NCBI GenBank assembly: GCA_010015655.1
Contig: ML976656.1
Coordinates: forward strand, 675,386-739,385
Direction of reading: 5' to 3'
DNA length: 64,000 bases
Origin: Bimuria novae-zelandiae CBS 107.79
Lineage: Eukaryota; Ascomycota; Dothideomycetes; Pleosporales; Didymosphaeriaceae
Position 1 is the stretch's first letter. Each line of letters starts with the position of its first letter. Both the position numbers and the translations under genes were made by a program. Positions 10,383 through 21,228 of the stretch are shown here, piece by piece. A model generated the notes under the pieces. That model did no database searches and was not told the origin of the DNA. It saw nothing but the letters and a program-made list of their open reading frames with translations.

Positions 10383-12697
10383 TATCCCCCGCACTGCCAA
10401 CATCGCCTCCCCCCCCCCCTCCCCCGGGCCACCTAAAAGGGACCAATTGGTGAATAGCTCTAACCTTGGCAGAACACTAAACAATACTAGATTTATATAA
10501 GAATTTATATAAGTAATAGACATTTAATAATAAAAAAGTATAAAATAATTAATAAACTACATAATAGTTAAATTTTTAATAGTATTTATTTATTTAATAA
10601 CTTTTACTTGGCGGAGGTACTCCTCCTAATATGGCCTAGGGTCACCTTTTATAGAGTCTCCTTTATAAAGGGATATATTGCAATGCGTATAGTTATACCT
10701 ACTTTAAGGAGTACACTAGCGTCTATATAAATTACCTAAAGTAGCTGGTAGGGATGCTCTCCTACGCTAAGAGGCGTGGACTTTACGCCTAGCTTTAGTA
10801 TAAGTAGTATACGTTTTTGCTTTCGCCTATATAAACTTAGGCGCCTTATATAAAGTATTATTATTAATGCTAATAGAGTTAAAGCTAAGTTTTTATATTA
10901 ACTTTTAAGAAAGGCGCTCTTCGCGCTTAAAAACCTACTTAATAAAAATATATAAGAAGTTCTTATAGCTACTATATTTAGTAAAAGCTTTAGCTAAGTA
11001 TATTAATAGCCTGTAATAGTTATTAAGCGTTAAGTTAAGTAGGAAGTAGAGGAGAGGTTTTTAAGTATATTACTTAACTTACTAAGTACTAGAGTAGCTT
11101 TTATACTAATTAAAGCAATCTACTTTACTTTTATACGTATTATAGCTATTAATAAAATTTAGTATACTTAGTAATTTTATAGACGCGTTACTAAAGGCCT
11201 TTTAAAATATTTTATTATTTTAAACGTTTATAAATCTTTTATAAAGCTTAATAACCTTTTAAGTAGTTAGGTAGTAAATATTATTAGTTACTTAATTATA
11301 TAAAGTTAAAAATAATATTTACGCTTAGCAATAGTGCTAGTAAATAAAATAACTTAATTATTTTTCTAAGCTACTTATAGTATTTATTAACTTTTTAATA
11401 AAGCCTATTACGACTCTCTTTAAGCTAAGTAGTTCTTAAACTATGTTTTTATTTTTATAAGGTTACTATTAAATCGTTTTTTATAAGCTTTTATTTGCTA
11501 CACGCTTACTTTAGGTATCTTTACCTTTACTTTTTTAGCTACCTTATTCTTAAGGCGCTCTTCTATACTTATATAAATTATTTTAACTATTTTTGCGTAG
11601 TCCACGCCTTTACTTTTTAAGTATTTAAGTATAATAAATAGTGTTAAAAAGATTATTATCTTATATAGTATAAAGGCCTAGCTAAAATAATTACTAGCTA
11701 GCGTCGTTAAGGGCAAGTATAAAGATAATAGAGACGTTTTTAATAAGTATAAAGGCCTTTATTTAAGTATTTAAAATAAGTAAGTTAATAGACCCTTTAC
11801 TAGCACCTCGTGCATAAAATAACTAGTTTAGTATAATACTATTATTAGCTAAATATTAAATTTTATAGTCCTTAAGTAAAGGGTTTATTTTAATAATTAT
11901 AATTTTCTAGCGCGCCTAATAAAACGCGTAATTTACTTATTAACATAGAGGTACTTACTAGGCAGCTAGTACTTTAGAGTACGCTCTCTAATAGTCTCTA
12001 AGAGCTCCTATACTTTGCTAAAGGGCGACTTAAAGCTCTACTCTACCTTAGTATAATATAGGTATTAGTCTAGCTGCTACTAGTGGTTCTTAGCTATAAA
12101 GTTATTAACTTTGTGCGTAGGCGCGTTCTTGTGGAGCTTGCTCCAGTACTCGTCCAACGAAGGCTCGCGATGAATAGCCATATATACGATAATTGCGAAG
12201 TACGTATACAGCTCTGCTCGCGATGTGGACTTCCAGCCGCGTGCGTAGGGCTGCTCGGGCGCGTCATTCCGAAGCTTCTCCACATGCTGATTCGTGTGAT
12301 GAGCGATCATCTCCAGCACCTCTGCGTCGAAAAATAAGTCGAACAATTGTATTAGAGAGGCTTTATCAACGCCCTCAGGTATCCTGGGCATACCATGTTT
12401 GTGTGGGTTGTTGATATCTATAGGTCTCCAATCGGGTGGCGGATGCGACAGCATCTCAGGCATTTTACCTAACTTTTTGCTATACTTTGTATATCTCACA
12501 AAGTCAGGATCATTGCTGAGTGGCGCAGCACGTTTTGGCATGTTTGCAGGTGCGTTGAACGATTTTTTAGGTACGAATTTGTATATACAAAATATTTGCT
12601 AACAATCATGATACAGATTTGTTGTTGTTTGCCACTTACAGCTGATTGGCTGCTCAGAGGTGGCCCGTGGGAGGGCGATGTTGGCAGTGCGGGGGAT
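10383..12697 (-). mobile_element. piggyBac-like DNA transposon, RIP-mutated
   Basis: The terminal inverted repeats read TATCCCCCGCACTGCCAACA... at 10383 and on the complement of 12697. They continue through a second block containing GGGCCACCT about 20 bp inside each end. Between them (2,315 bp) the minus strand starts with a piggyBac transposase N terminus (12080-12541) and then becomes TA-rich. The left end holds a run of C residues at about 10,407-10,425. I could not identify the TTAA duplication typical of piggyBac, so the exact ends are uncertain by a few bases. Confidence 0.8.
12080..12541 (-). pseudogene. piggyBac transposase (DDE_Tnp_1_7), N-terminal remnant
   Basis: The 153-residue frame starts MPKRAAPLSNDPDFVRYTKY. 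It contains LIQLFDLFFDAEVLEMIAHH, TNQHVEKL, and STSRAELYTYFAIIVYMAIH followed by PSLDEYWS, the start of the DDE_Tnp_1_7 domain of piggyBac-derived transposases. Downstream (toward 10,500) the sequence is RIP-type and full of stops, so the catalytic Asp residues are lost. A related N terminus recurs in the MITE at 13,821-14,313. Confidence 0.8.
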
Positions 12698-13820
12698 ACT
12701 ATAATGCTAGTAGCCTATATAATCCTTATAAGAGTGTAGAATAAGTCTTATAATTATATTCTATAAGAATAAATTATTAAAATCTATACGCGCGTTAGCA
12801 GTAGCCTATAATATATTAAAATCATATTATTAACGCGTCTTTAAGGTATTTAACTAAAATACAAAATAAGATTGCAAAATTCCACACTTGCCAAGGTTCA
12901 TAATAAGACTGTTCTCCGTGTTCCTTGCGAGCGACATCGGGTATCGTGTCGTTGACTATGCATGCCCAGTGCTAACGATACTGCATAGAAACCATATCAT
13001 GCCATGCCATTCCGCCAAAACAAAGAGAGGATTTTTTAATTGTAAGACGTATTTTTTAAACGCGAACATCCTCTCTAATAGCATATATCACGAAGCCATG
13101 CTCCCTAATTAAGCTCGACAAACGAAGAACTACGCAGTCATCCTTGTTTATACCTCACCTTGCCCTTTCCTCACAACCGCAATAATTGGGGCGCTATCGC
13201 TCTTTGCCTCTCTGCACAACAGCAACTTAACAGGTCACCGCGTATTATTCGGTGTACAGTCTAACTGAGGCAATACCGCTTTTGGTAGTGGGTCTCGCGG
13301 GTCTTCAGTGCGTAAACTCGGGATCTCTCTAGGCTTTAAAACACGTGCCTGAGGTAGCTGTGTAGTTGTAAGAATATAATTCAATAAGAAGTTAGTGTTA
13401 AGGTGCTAAGGAAGGATGTTACGGGATGACATTGTAATTTGCGGTTAAGGCGAATATAAAAGCTGCTGCGAGGCATCTGCGACTTTATTGATTAAAATGT
13501 TGTTCTTGATGTAGCAGCACTGAAGGGCCGTGATTCCGCATTCTTCGGTATTGCGAGAACAATGCTCATCCAAGACGTGCATTTGCATTGTGACCACGCC
13601 ATCTCTTCGCATCCTCGAAAGGTGTTATCTCAGAAGCGATCGATTTTTGCGTTGCAGCGGCAAGCGCTTTCTAGATTGAGTGCCAACCTTCGACGCTTGC
13701 TAGCGCCACGGCCTTGAAATGCATCACTTTGGAAAGCAACCGCAAGAATTGCAAGGAAATTCCGAACAGTGGGCCGCCTAAAAGTTTGGAAACCCTCGCG
13801 TGGCGTGGCCAGAGTTCTGG
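12698..13820. other. intergenic stretch, no recognisable gene
   Basis: A TA-rich lead-in to about 12,870 is followed by about 950 bp of balanced composition. Small open frames are present but none has a recognisable domain or credible start. A 9-bp inverted repeat (AGAGAGGAT ... ATCCTCTCT) lies at about 13,024-13,075. It could be old single-copy sequence between insertions. Confidence 0.5.
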
Positions 13821-14313
13821 TATCCCCCACATGGCCAAAATCTGCCGTACACGGGCCACATTGAAATGGCCAATCAGGAGAGCTGCCAAGTGAACACCAA
13901 ATCTGTATCGTGATGCTAGCAATTTCTGTTTACTAGCCAAAATACGCCTGTTTTGAAATCGCTTGCACCTGCAAACATGCCAAAAGCTACTGGCCCACTC
14001 AGCCATGACCCTGACTTCGTAAAATACACAAAATACAGCAAATCTGACCCTGAAAAGCCTAATTTGCCAGCAAATCCGCCACCCGATCGGAAACCTCTCA
14101 ACATCACAGCGCTGTCAAACAATCACATTAAAAGTCACCTCCCAAAGCTCAATTATCAAGTAGTTTCATCGAAAAACCCCAAGCAATCAAGCCTCCATAC
14201 AAATCTACATACAAATATGATCTCCTTTGGTGTTCGTCAGAAGTCGGAGCAAAGCTCCGATTGGCCATTTCAATGTGGCCCGTGTACGGCAGATTTTGGC
14301 CATGCGGGGGATA
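13821..14313 (+). mobile_element. piggyBac-like MITE (internal-deletion derivative)
   Basis: Terminal inverted repeats of about 55 bp begin TATCCCCCRCATGGCCAAAA and continue with TCTGCCGTACACGGGCCACA and TTGAAATGGCCAATC at both ends (13821-13876 and the complement of 14313-14259). The outer TATCCCCC and the inner GGGCCAC motif are shared with the 2.3-kb piggyBac-like element at 10,383. Inside, from 13977, it keeps the start of the transposase gene (MPKATGPLSHDPDFVKYTKY, then PPPDRKPLNI). It is therefore a shortened relative of an autonomous element. It is little mutated by RIP. Confidence 0.8.
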
Positions 14314-14717
14314 ACGCTTTGCAAAAGACCGTCCCGACCCACTTCCTGCGTATATATAGGCACGACTAAGTAGATTCTAGTATAGCGAGCCTTACCTTGT
14401 CTTAAAGCTACAAAGGGTAAGCTCAAGAAGCCTGTTACTCACGTGATGCAGGGATTCTTGCAGGGGTTGCAACACCAAAACTTTGGCACCTTAATCGCAT
14501 CAAATTTTATTAAAAATACGCCCAAATAAGGCCTTTTGAGATAATCTGGCTATGCTGTGAAGTTGTTCTTAGGGATGGGCCGTACAATACGGAATACCGT
14601 ATTTTTCGTACCGTACGATACCGATACGCGTATCGTAGGATTAGATCCGTATGCCAAGGCGGGTAAATGCTGCCGAAAATGACTTTAGGGGCTAACTTTA
14701 TTTAGAGCTTACATCTA

Positions 14718-16082
14718 CTGTGGTATATGGCATAAGTAGTGTTAGCGTCGGTTCGCAGGTGGCTCGAGCACCGGCATTCGCAAAAGAGCCCTATTACCGC
14801 CAAGACATCCTAATACGTAGTAATTTGTATAGAAAACAATGTTGGCGCAGTCAGCGCTTTCTCTCCTGAATGCTCACACCTCATTGAATGCTTTCATCTG
14901 GTCTTTATGAGTCCTCCATCAACGCCTCAGCATCGCCAAACGCACCATTATCTCACGCGCGATGAACGTATACAGGTGCAAACACTGGCATCAATTGGGC
15001 ATACACGTAGTACCATCGCTAGCCACCTTGGTATCACCCTACGCCAGGTTCAGACCTCTCTATCTGGGCCTCTTACTCCAAAGAAAAGGAGTGGCAGACC
15101 TGCTTTACTCTCCTCAGAGCAAGTAGATGAGCTTATTCTATTTGTACGGCAGAGTCGAACGAATAGGCAGCTCTCATGGAGGCGCCTAGCTGCGCACTTC
15201 GTCGAACACCACGCATGGACCTGTTCTGAGTGGAGTATACGCCACGCTCTACGCTCTCGAGGATATACACGCCGGATCGCCCTTGCTAAACCACCTCTTT
15301 CCGAACAAAACAAGGCTACAAGGCTTAGATGGGCAGAAGATCACCTTGGCTGGGGAAAGGGGAGGTGGTGTACAGTCCTCTGGAGTGATGAGACCTGGGT
15401 GACTGGGGGCAGGCATAGGAAAGCCTGGGTGACTCGCCTTCCTGGAGAGTCTCTTGAGGATACCTGCCTAGTTGATAAGGTTCGCAAGAAGAGAGGTTGG
15501 ATGTTTTGGGCTTGCTTTGCGGGTAGGGAGAAAGGTCCATGTATTTTCTGGGAGAAAGAGTGGGGTACCATTAACAAGGAGGCATACTGTCAGAGGGTAG
15601 TACCTCTAGTTGATGGATGGCTGAGGATGAGGCCAGGCCTAGTCTTTATGCATGATGGGGCACCTGCTCATTCTGCTAGAGAGACTGTTGCAGAGTTGTA
15701 TGAGCGTGGGGTTTTCCCTATTATGTGGCCTGCATACTCGCCAGATTTGAACCCAATTGAGGCGATCTGGAATGAGATGAAACAGTGGATAGAGGTCCAT
15801 CACCCAGATCTGCCTGCTGGCAAGCAGCGTACATATGATCAACTTCGGGTGATAGTGCAGGAGGCTTGGGAGTCTATTTCACCTGAATACCTTGATTCCC
15901 TAGTAGATAGTATGAGGGACAGGTGCCAGGCTGTAATTGACGCCAAAGGTGGGCACACAAAGTACTAGAACAATGAGAATGTTGATAAAATACCTTCCAT
16001 CTGAAGTAGTACTAGCGTAAAATACGCAATTTCCGGCGTCTCCACCAAGCGGCACTAACACTACTTATGCCATGTACCACAG
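14718..16082 (+). mobile_element. intact Tc1/mariner transposon
   Basis: A 1,365-bp element with 28-bp terminal inverted repeats beginning CTGTGGTAYATGGCATAAGT, differing at one base between ends, and TA on both sides (14716-14717 and 16083-16084). It encodes one full-length DD34E transposase. Its composition is balanced and it has no RIP-type stops, unlike the hAT element it sits in, so it is the youngest insertion in this nest. Confidence 0.92.
14907..15968 (+). CDS. Tc1/mariner transposase (DD34E), apparently intact
   Basis: A 353-residue protein. The N terminus holds a helix-turn-helix DNA-binding region (TRDERIQVQTLASIGHTRST, residues 17-36) and a second one around residues 70-125. The DDE catalytic domain follows: D161 in LWSDETWV, D250 in FMHDGAPAHSA, and E285 in YSPDLNPIEAIWNEMK. 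There are 34 residues between the last two, giving the DD34E spacing of Tc1 elements. No frameshift or internal stop is present and both terminal repeats are in place, so the protein could still be active. It lies 190 bp inside the left terminal repeat. Typical Tc1 transposases are about 340-360 aa, so length is normal. Confidence 0.93.
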   Translation: MSPPSTPQHRQTHHYLTRDERIQVQTLASIGHTRSTIASHLGITLRQVQTSLSGPLTPKKRSGRPALLSSEQVDELILFVRQSRTNRQLSWRRLAAHFVEHHAWTCSEWSIRHALRSRGYTRRIALAKPPLSEQNKATRLRWAEDHLGWGKGRWCTVLWSDETWVTGGRHRKAWVTRLPGESLEDTCLVDKVRKKRGWMFWACFAGREKGPCIFWEKEWGTINKEAYCQRVVPLVDGWLRMRPGLVFMHDGAPAHSARETVAELYERGVFPIMWPAYSPDLNPIEAIWNEMKQWIEVHHPDLPAGKQRTYDQLRVIVQEAWESISPEYLDSLVDSMRDRCQAVIDAKGGHTKY

Positions 16083-16152
16083 TAGATTGCTTATCTTATC
16101 CTCTAAGCATTATCTTAATACTTTATTATTATTAATTAGTAATATTTATTAA

Positions 16153-18081
16153 ATGCCGCGTACTGCGTTCGAAAGCGAGGACGTCGAGGTCACCTTCGAG
16201 GGCCTCCGGGCCATTGTAACATGTCGATTTTGCTCCAAATAATGGCATAACAAAAGCCTCGTACGTCTCCGCGAGCACATAGCTAAATGCCCAAAGCTTT
16301 CGCGGGAGAAATATAAGCTATATAAGGTTAATAGCAACCTTTAGATACTATCTAAGCGTTAATTACGGCTGCTAACAGAGACGCTACGTATAAGTAAAAC
16401 AGACTCTAAGAAGGTAGATCTGCTGCTCGCGGAGGTTATATATAGCTTTAAAATACCCTTTAGCTTTGTAAGTTCTTATAGCTTGCCTTAGGTGGAGAAA
16501 CTCACTAAGATGCCGCAGGTCAAAAATCCCGCATTCCGTCGATTTCTAAACTTCTTGCGCCCGCCCTACACTCCGCTAGGCTATAAGGCAATTGCCACGA
16601 CGTTGCTAGACTCCGTTTATAGCCAAATAAAGCGTGATATAAAAGCCGTGCTTAAGAAGGCCAAGCAGCAAATAACGCTAGTTAGTAATAGCTAGACAAA
16701 CATACGCGGCGAGGTAATCGTTAATTACCTAGTAGTAACCTAAGAATATAAGATCTTTTTAAAGACTTTATACACGTTAGCAAAGCGTTATAACGCCAAG
16801 AACCTAGCTAAAGAAATTCTTAAAGTAGCTAAGGACGTTAGCAAGCTTAGTATTACTACTATTTACCTTAATAATGCCTCTAATATAAAGGCGGCGCAGG
16901 ATTTACTTACTAAAGCTATGCCTAACTATCTAATATTAAGGTGCGCCTCTTATATTATTAACCTTTACATTACTAACTTCTTTAAAATAGGCGACTTTAG
17001 GGTAATTTTTAACGCTATAAAGAACGTTAGCAAGTTCTTTAGACAGTCTAGTTTACTTATAGGCATGCTGGACGAGGCTGCCAGGCCTTAGGTGCGGCGG
17101 AAAGCGCTGCAGCTGCTAGGAAATACTCGCTGGCAAGGCAAGTTTATTACTATCAATTCGGTGCTAGAGAATCGCGACTAGATACTTTTAGTGGTGCAGA
17201 ATCCGATAGTGACCTCTATTATGACCTAGCAGACGCAGAAACGGCGATTCTATAAAGTTATAGCAATTATAAGCAACGTACGTTAGTGGGAGAAATTGCA
17301 AAGGCTGCGGAGCTTTCTGGTGCCCTTTACAAAAGTAGCCCTGGCGCTCGAGAGTACTTGGCCGAAATTCTCACGGCTATATGCCAGCTTTATCTACTTG
17401 CTCACCTCCGTCACTCTCCACACAACTTTGCCGCGAGAAGACGTCCAAAATACGCTTCGAAACCGATTCCAGCAGGTCCACCTTCCTCTCGGCACGATTT
17501 CGTATATATGCGACCCTCTTGCGCGGCGAGAATTGCCTGTGGCGGTCACTCACAAGATGCAGATGGAAGTGGGCGAATACATCGCCCAGCAGTACCCGCC
17601 GACGCAGGGCAACGCCAGGCATGCCGCAGCGCTCTATAAAGAGCTTATGGATGTGCTCTATCGTTAAGGCGCCTTCGAGAAGTGCGGTACTGATTTATCC
17701 TGGCAAAGCTTCGAGGATTACACCAATCCGGCGGAGTGGTGGCGCATACAAAGCTGCACCAACGAGCTTAAAGAACTTGCTATCTACGCTCTTAGCATTA
17801 ACCCTACAACTAGAGCAGCTAAACGTAACTAAAGCGAGTACGGATTTCTTTATAATAAAGTTTAGAATTATCTTGTTAATAAATAGGTCGAAAAGCTGGT
17901 GTTTTGCTTTCACAATTTACGGATTTGTAACTCTATTTTGGCTAAGGGTGCTTAGTACTTCGACGCCTCCGAGGTGCCCGAACAAATTGACGTCGACGAC
18001 TATGAAGATGAGTAGCTTTTGCTCGATTACCTAGCTAAACAAGTACAAGAAGAGCACTCTAGGGATCCTAAAGATACCTAG
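16153..18081 (+). pseudogene. hAT transposase with BED zinc finger, RIP-inactivated
   Basis: From the ATG at 16153 the frame reads a BED-type finger: CRFC, a stop where Gln (CAA) is expected, then WHNKSLVRLREHIAKC. Next come a hAT core with NNASNIKAAQDLLTKAMPNY and RWQGKFITINSVL, and a well preserved C-terminal hAT dimerisation region around 17,290-17,670 (RSFLVPFTKVALALE, TLRNRFQQVHLPLG). In-frame TAG/TAA codons stand where Gln or Trp would be expected, as C-to-T mutation produces. The last third is less mutated than the centre. Confidence 0.85.
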
Positions 18082-18259
18082 CATCTATAGCTTTAATTGT
18101 ATCTAATTCTGCACGTGATCATAGGGCCGAGAAAGGCACCGATTGGCTCAATTCACTTTGCCAAGAATGTACGATAATACCGTAAATACGGTATTATACA
18201 AGATACCGTATATACAGGGATACACTGAAAAATACGGTATCGGCACATCCCTAGTTGTT

Positions 18260-20640
18260 CTGGCCACCTGCTTACTTATATTGGTGTGCAATATAGTAAA
18301 AGTACGTAGGATAAAGCTTCTCGACCATGTACTACCTCATCTCCTCATCGTGCTGCCATATATCTTGTACGTACTTTTCGGCTGCCTTCTTAGCCTCTTT
18401 AGAACTAGAGTAGTAGTTGTAACTCTCTAGATAACCTTTAAGTCGCCTAAAATAGCGCTTAATTAGGTGTAAATTAGGTAAATTTAGAGGTTAAGGAGCG
18501 AACTTAATTCCTAGCTACTTAATATCTAGCTAGTAATAACGTAGGCTAAGTGTGTAGAGGCGTACGTTATTCTATACTAAATAAATAGTAGCACCTTAAT
18601 TATAATCGCGTACAGCGTAGTAGTATAAAAACACTTATTTCTTTAAGATAGTCTTACCGTACTAAAGACTATTTATACCTTTCCCTCCTTTATATACAAA
18701 CTCCTTATAAGAAAAGAACTCCTTAATTATCTATAGTTTTTTAGTACCTTTATAAAGAGCTTTATCTTTCTTACCTGCTGCTTTGTTTACTACTAAGGCA
18801 ATTTTATTACTTTAAATAATATTATAATTAATCTTTTAAAGTTATTACTCCTTTATAGTGCTAGAGACTTTCGCGCAAGATTACTTAGTCTAAATAGCTT
18901 TCTTTACCTTATTATTTGCCTAAGCAACGCGTTATATTAAATTCTTATAGCTTTTATTATTATCCTTTGCCTATATAATACAGGGACGTAAGTAGGAGCA
19001 AGTAGTATCTATTAACGTTATAGCGTAGATTATAAGGCTAAAACTTAGAGGCGTACTTAGCAGCGTAAACTTATTACTATTAGATCCTTTAAGTTATAAG
19101 ATCTTTTGCTTACCGCCTTATAAATTATGCCTACTAATAGCTTTTAACGTCTTATCGTAACACATAAAGATAATATATAGAAAGTAGAGGTTGTATTTAG
19201 CCTTAAGCTATGTAGAATATTTAAGTTAGTTATCCTTATTATTGCTATTAAGTATTAGTTTCTTTAGCTATACTTTATAAGTTATAATTGTATCGGCGCA
19301 GGTCACTCAAAGGTGTAACAGGAACAATCGCTCGTCGACACGAGAACCCTTGGCTAGTCAAGACAGGATTCGAGATCATCCGAAAACCGACACTCATCCG
19401 TATTGGACCAATTTCGGATCTATCAGACCGATGGGGAACTACGAATCCGATTCGGACCTATTTCGGATCCATCAGACCGACGGTCAACCTATGGCAGTTA
19501 TGTGCTAGCTAGCCATCTGGGAAGAGGTGTATTTAGAGGAGCTTGGGGCCTTTGTAGTTCAGTACCTTTTCCGTATCCTTTCGTACCAGGCCTATAGGCA
19601 CTTAATTCATTCGAGGCTACATTCTTATACACGCACTCCCACATGCCTCTGCTAGGAGATACGCCAACATCGATCCTTTGAGTGACCTGCGCCGATACAA
19701 AAGGATCGATGTTGGCGTATCTCCTAGCAGAGGCATGTGGGAGTGCGTGTATAAGAATGTAGCCTCGAATGAATTAAGTGCCTATAGGCCTGGTACGAAA
19801 GGATACGGAAAAGGTACTAAACTACAAAGGCCCCAAGCTCCTCTAAATACACCTCTTCCCAGATGGCTAGCTAGCACATAACTGCCATAGGTTGACCGTC
19901 GGTCTGATGGATCCGAAATAGGTCCGAATCGGATTCGTAGTTCCCCATCGGTCTGATAGATCCGAAATTGGTCCGATACGGATGAGTGTCGGTTTTCGGA
20001 TGATCTCGAATCCTGTCTTGACTGGCCAAGGGTTCTCGTGTCGACGAGCGATTGTTCCTGTTACAATAATATAATTATAATAGTTGTTACAGTGCTCTTT
20101 AGTAATTTTAAAAATAGTATTTTTACTTAGCGTAATGCTAGCTTCCGCGTAGACATACTACACTACTTTATATATATAATAAGTGCTAAATTAGATAATA
20201 TTATCCCGTAGCTTTACGCTTAGGTTAGAGCTATTACGCACTTTTAGTAAATAGCTAAGTAAATAGACGCGTCTTTTTAGTATTATAATAAGTAGATCTT
20301 TAAGCGAGTCGCCTTTTACTATTATTTTAACACGTTTATAGGCCTGGCTAGTAGCCTTATTAGTAATACCTAATTTAGTTAATATTTTAAGGAAGGTAAA
20401 GTTGTATTTATGCCTAAAAATAATAATAGTAGCAATTTAGGCCTCGGAGAGCCTTAGAGAGCCTTTTTTAGCGTAGAAATTGGACATTTAATAGAGATAT
20501 GTGGTGTTGACGTCGTGGTGTTGAGGGCAGATGGAGCACTCGGAGCGTCGGAAGCCGATTTACCTAGCGTCTCACTACCGTCTTGGCAGATCACGTGAGT
20601 AACAGGCTTCTTGAGCTTACCCTTTGTATGTATCTTCACA
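18260..20640 (-). pseudogene. Tc1/mariner transposase relic
   Basis: On the minus strand the segment 18,420-18,540 reads FAP*PLNLPNLHLIKRYFRRLKGY, a mutated version of the family block WPPxSPDLNPIE...W..LK. Farther upstream, beyond the palindrome, 20,100-20,330 resembles the DNA-binding half of a Tc1 transposase. Many stops are present. The N-terminal end near 20,454-20,640 (KGKLKKPVTHVICQD) is less mutated. The family is clear from the catalytic block; other parts are weak. Confidence 0.6.
19289..20064. repeat. giant near-perfect palindrome, order A-B-A'-B'
   Basis: Two 365-bp arms (19315-19679 and 19700-20064) are near-perfect inverted copies separated by 20 bp. The few differences I see are C/T transitions. 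The loop plus the arm edge (19675-19699) is itself a perfect 25-bp inverted copy of the left flank (19289-19313, TGTATCGGCGCAGGTCACTC...). So the left half forms a 411-bp unit with its own terminal inverted repeats, and the right half is an inverted copy of its interior that lacks the outer repeat. No coding frame spans it and its composition is balanced. It is inserted in the Tc1/mariner relic. A foldback-type element or a template-switch duplication of a MITE are both possible. Confidence 0.85.
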
Positions 20641-20810
20641 GTACCTTCATAATAAACTTTATAAACTTAGTAGAATATAGAATCAAGCTACCTCTATACT
20701 GTATAAAGTTTCTAGCAATTTTAATAAAGTAGTTGAGGAGACAAAAGGGAAATTAATAATCTATTCTCTAATTTGCTAGGCGGGTGGGTCGGGACAGTCC
20801 TTTGCAAAGC

Positions 20811-21228
20811 ACCAATAATCTCTCGGGCCCCACTAGTAGCGCCGGATGATCCCCCGTAATAGGCATGTCCCTACAAAAAGTATCTATCACTCGTCTCTCG
20901 TCCAGATAACCAACTCGAAAACACACTCGCACCATGTGGACACGGAATAATGCAATTCACGGTGAGATTGACCATTCCATGAAAAGCATGTGCTGAGAAG
21001 TCCGGAAGGTCGTGAAAGACCGTCTAGCGGCCAAACCTTGGCACTTGGTCACCGAACGGCGGCGAGGCGGAGCATGTGCGATCTTCATCAAAAATATGAA
21101 GGGCCGAAACGGCGATTGCTTAAATGAGCCAAGTTATGGTGTCTTGGATAGGTACCATATGTAAGTACTTATAGTCGCCTGATCGCATGATAATTCGTTG
21201 CCACCGACCCATTCACTCCTTCAACAAG
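20811..21228. promoter_or_regulatory. upstream region of the FAD-linked oxidase
   Basis: A non-coding, GC-balanced stretch between the transposon nest and the oxidase start. It holds no recognisable element. The sequence GTACCATATGTAAGTACTTATAG at about 21,151-21,173 might hold the core promoter; this is a guess. Confidence 0.35.

Larger units (their letters stand above)
14570..18253 (+). mobile_element. hAT transposon with 8-bp target duplication
   Basis: The ends are TAGGGATGGGCCG (14570) and the complement TAGGGATGTGCCGA (18253). Both are flanked by the identical octamer GTTGTTCT (14562-14569 and 18254-18261), the diagnostic 8-bp hAT duplication. Subterminal regions repeat ACCGTAT/ATACGGT words, likely transposase-binding sites. 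The element carries a BED-finger transposase pseudogene and is itself interrupted by an intact Tc1/mariner copy (14,718-16,082). Confidence 0.9.
14316..20810 (-). mobile_element. Tc1/mariner relic carrying nested insertions
   Basis: An inverted repeat closes this 6.5-kb unit: GCTTTGCAAAAGACCGTCCC... at 14316 matches the complement of 20810, and a second block (AAAGGGTAAGCTCAAGAAGC at about 14,411) matches the complement of about 20,602-20,621. After removing the hAT element (14,570-18,261 with one duplication) and the palindrome (about 19,289-20,064), roughly 2 kb remain. That remainder carries a RIP-mutated Tc1/mariner-type transposase on the minus strand. The nesting order follows from this. 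Confidence 0.7.
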
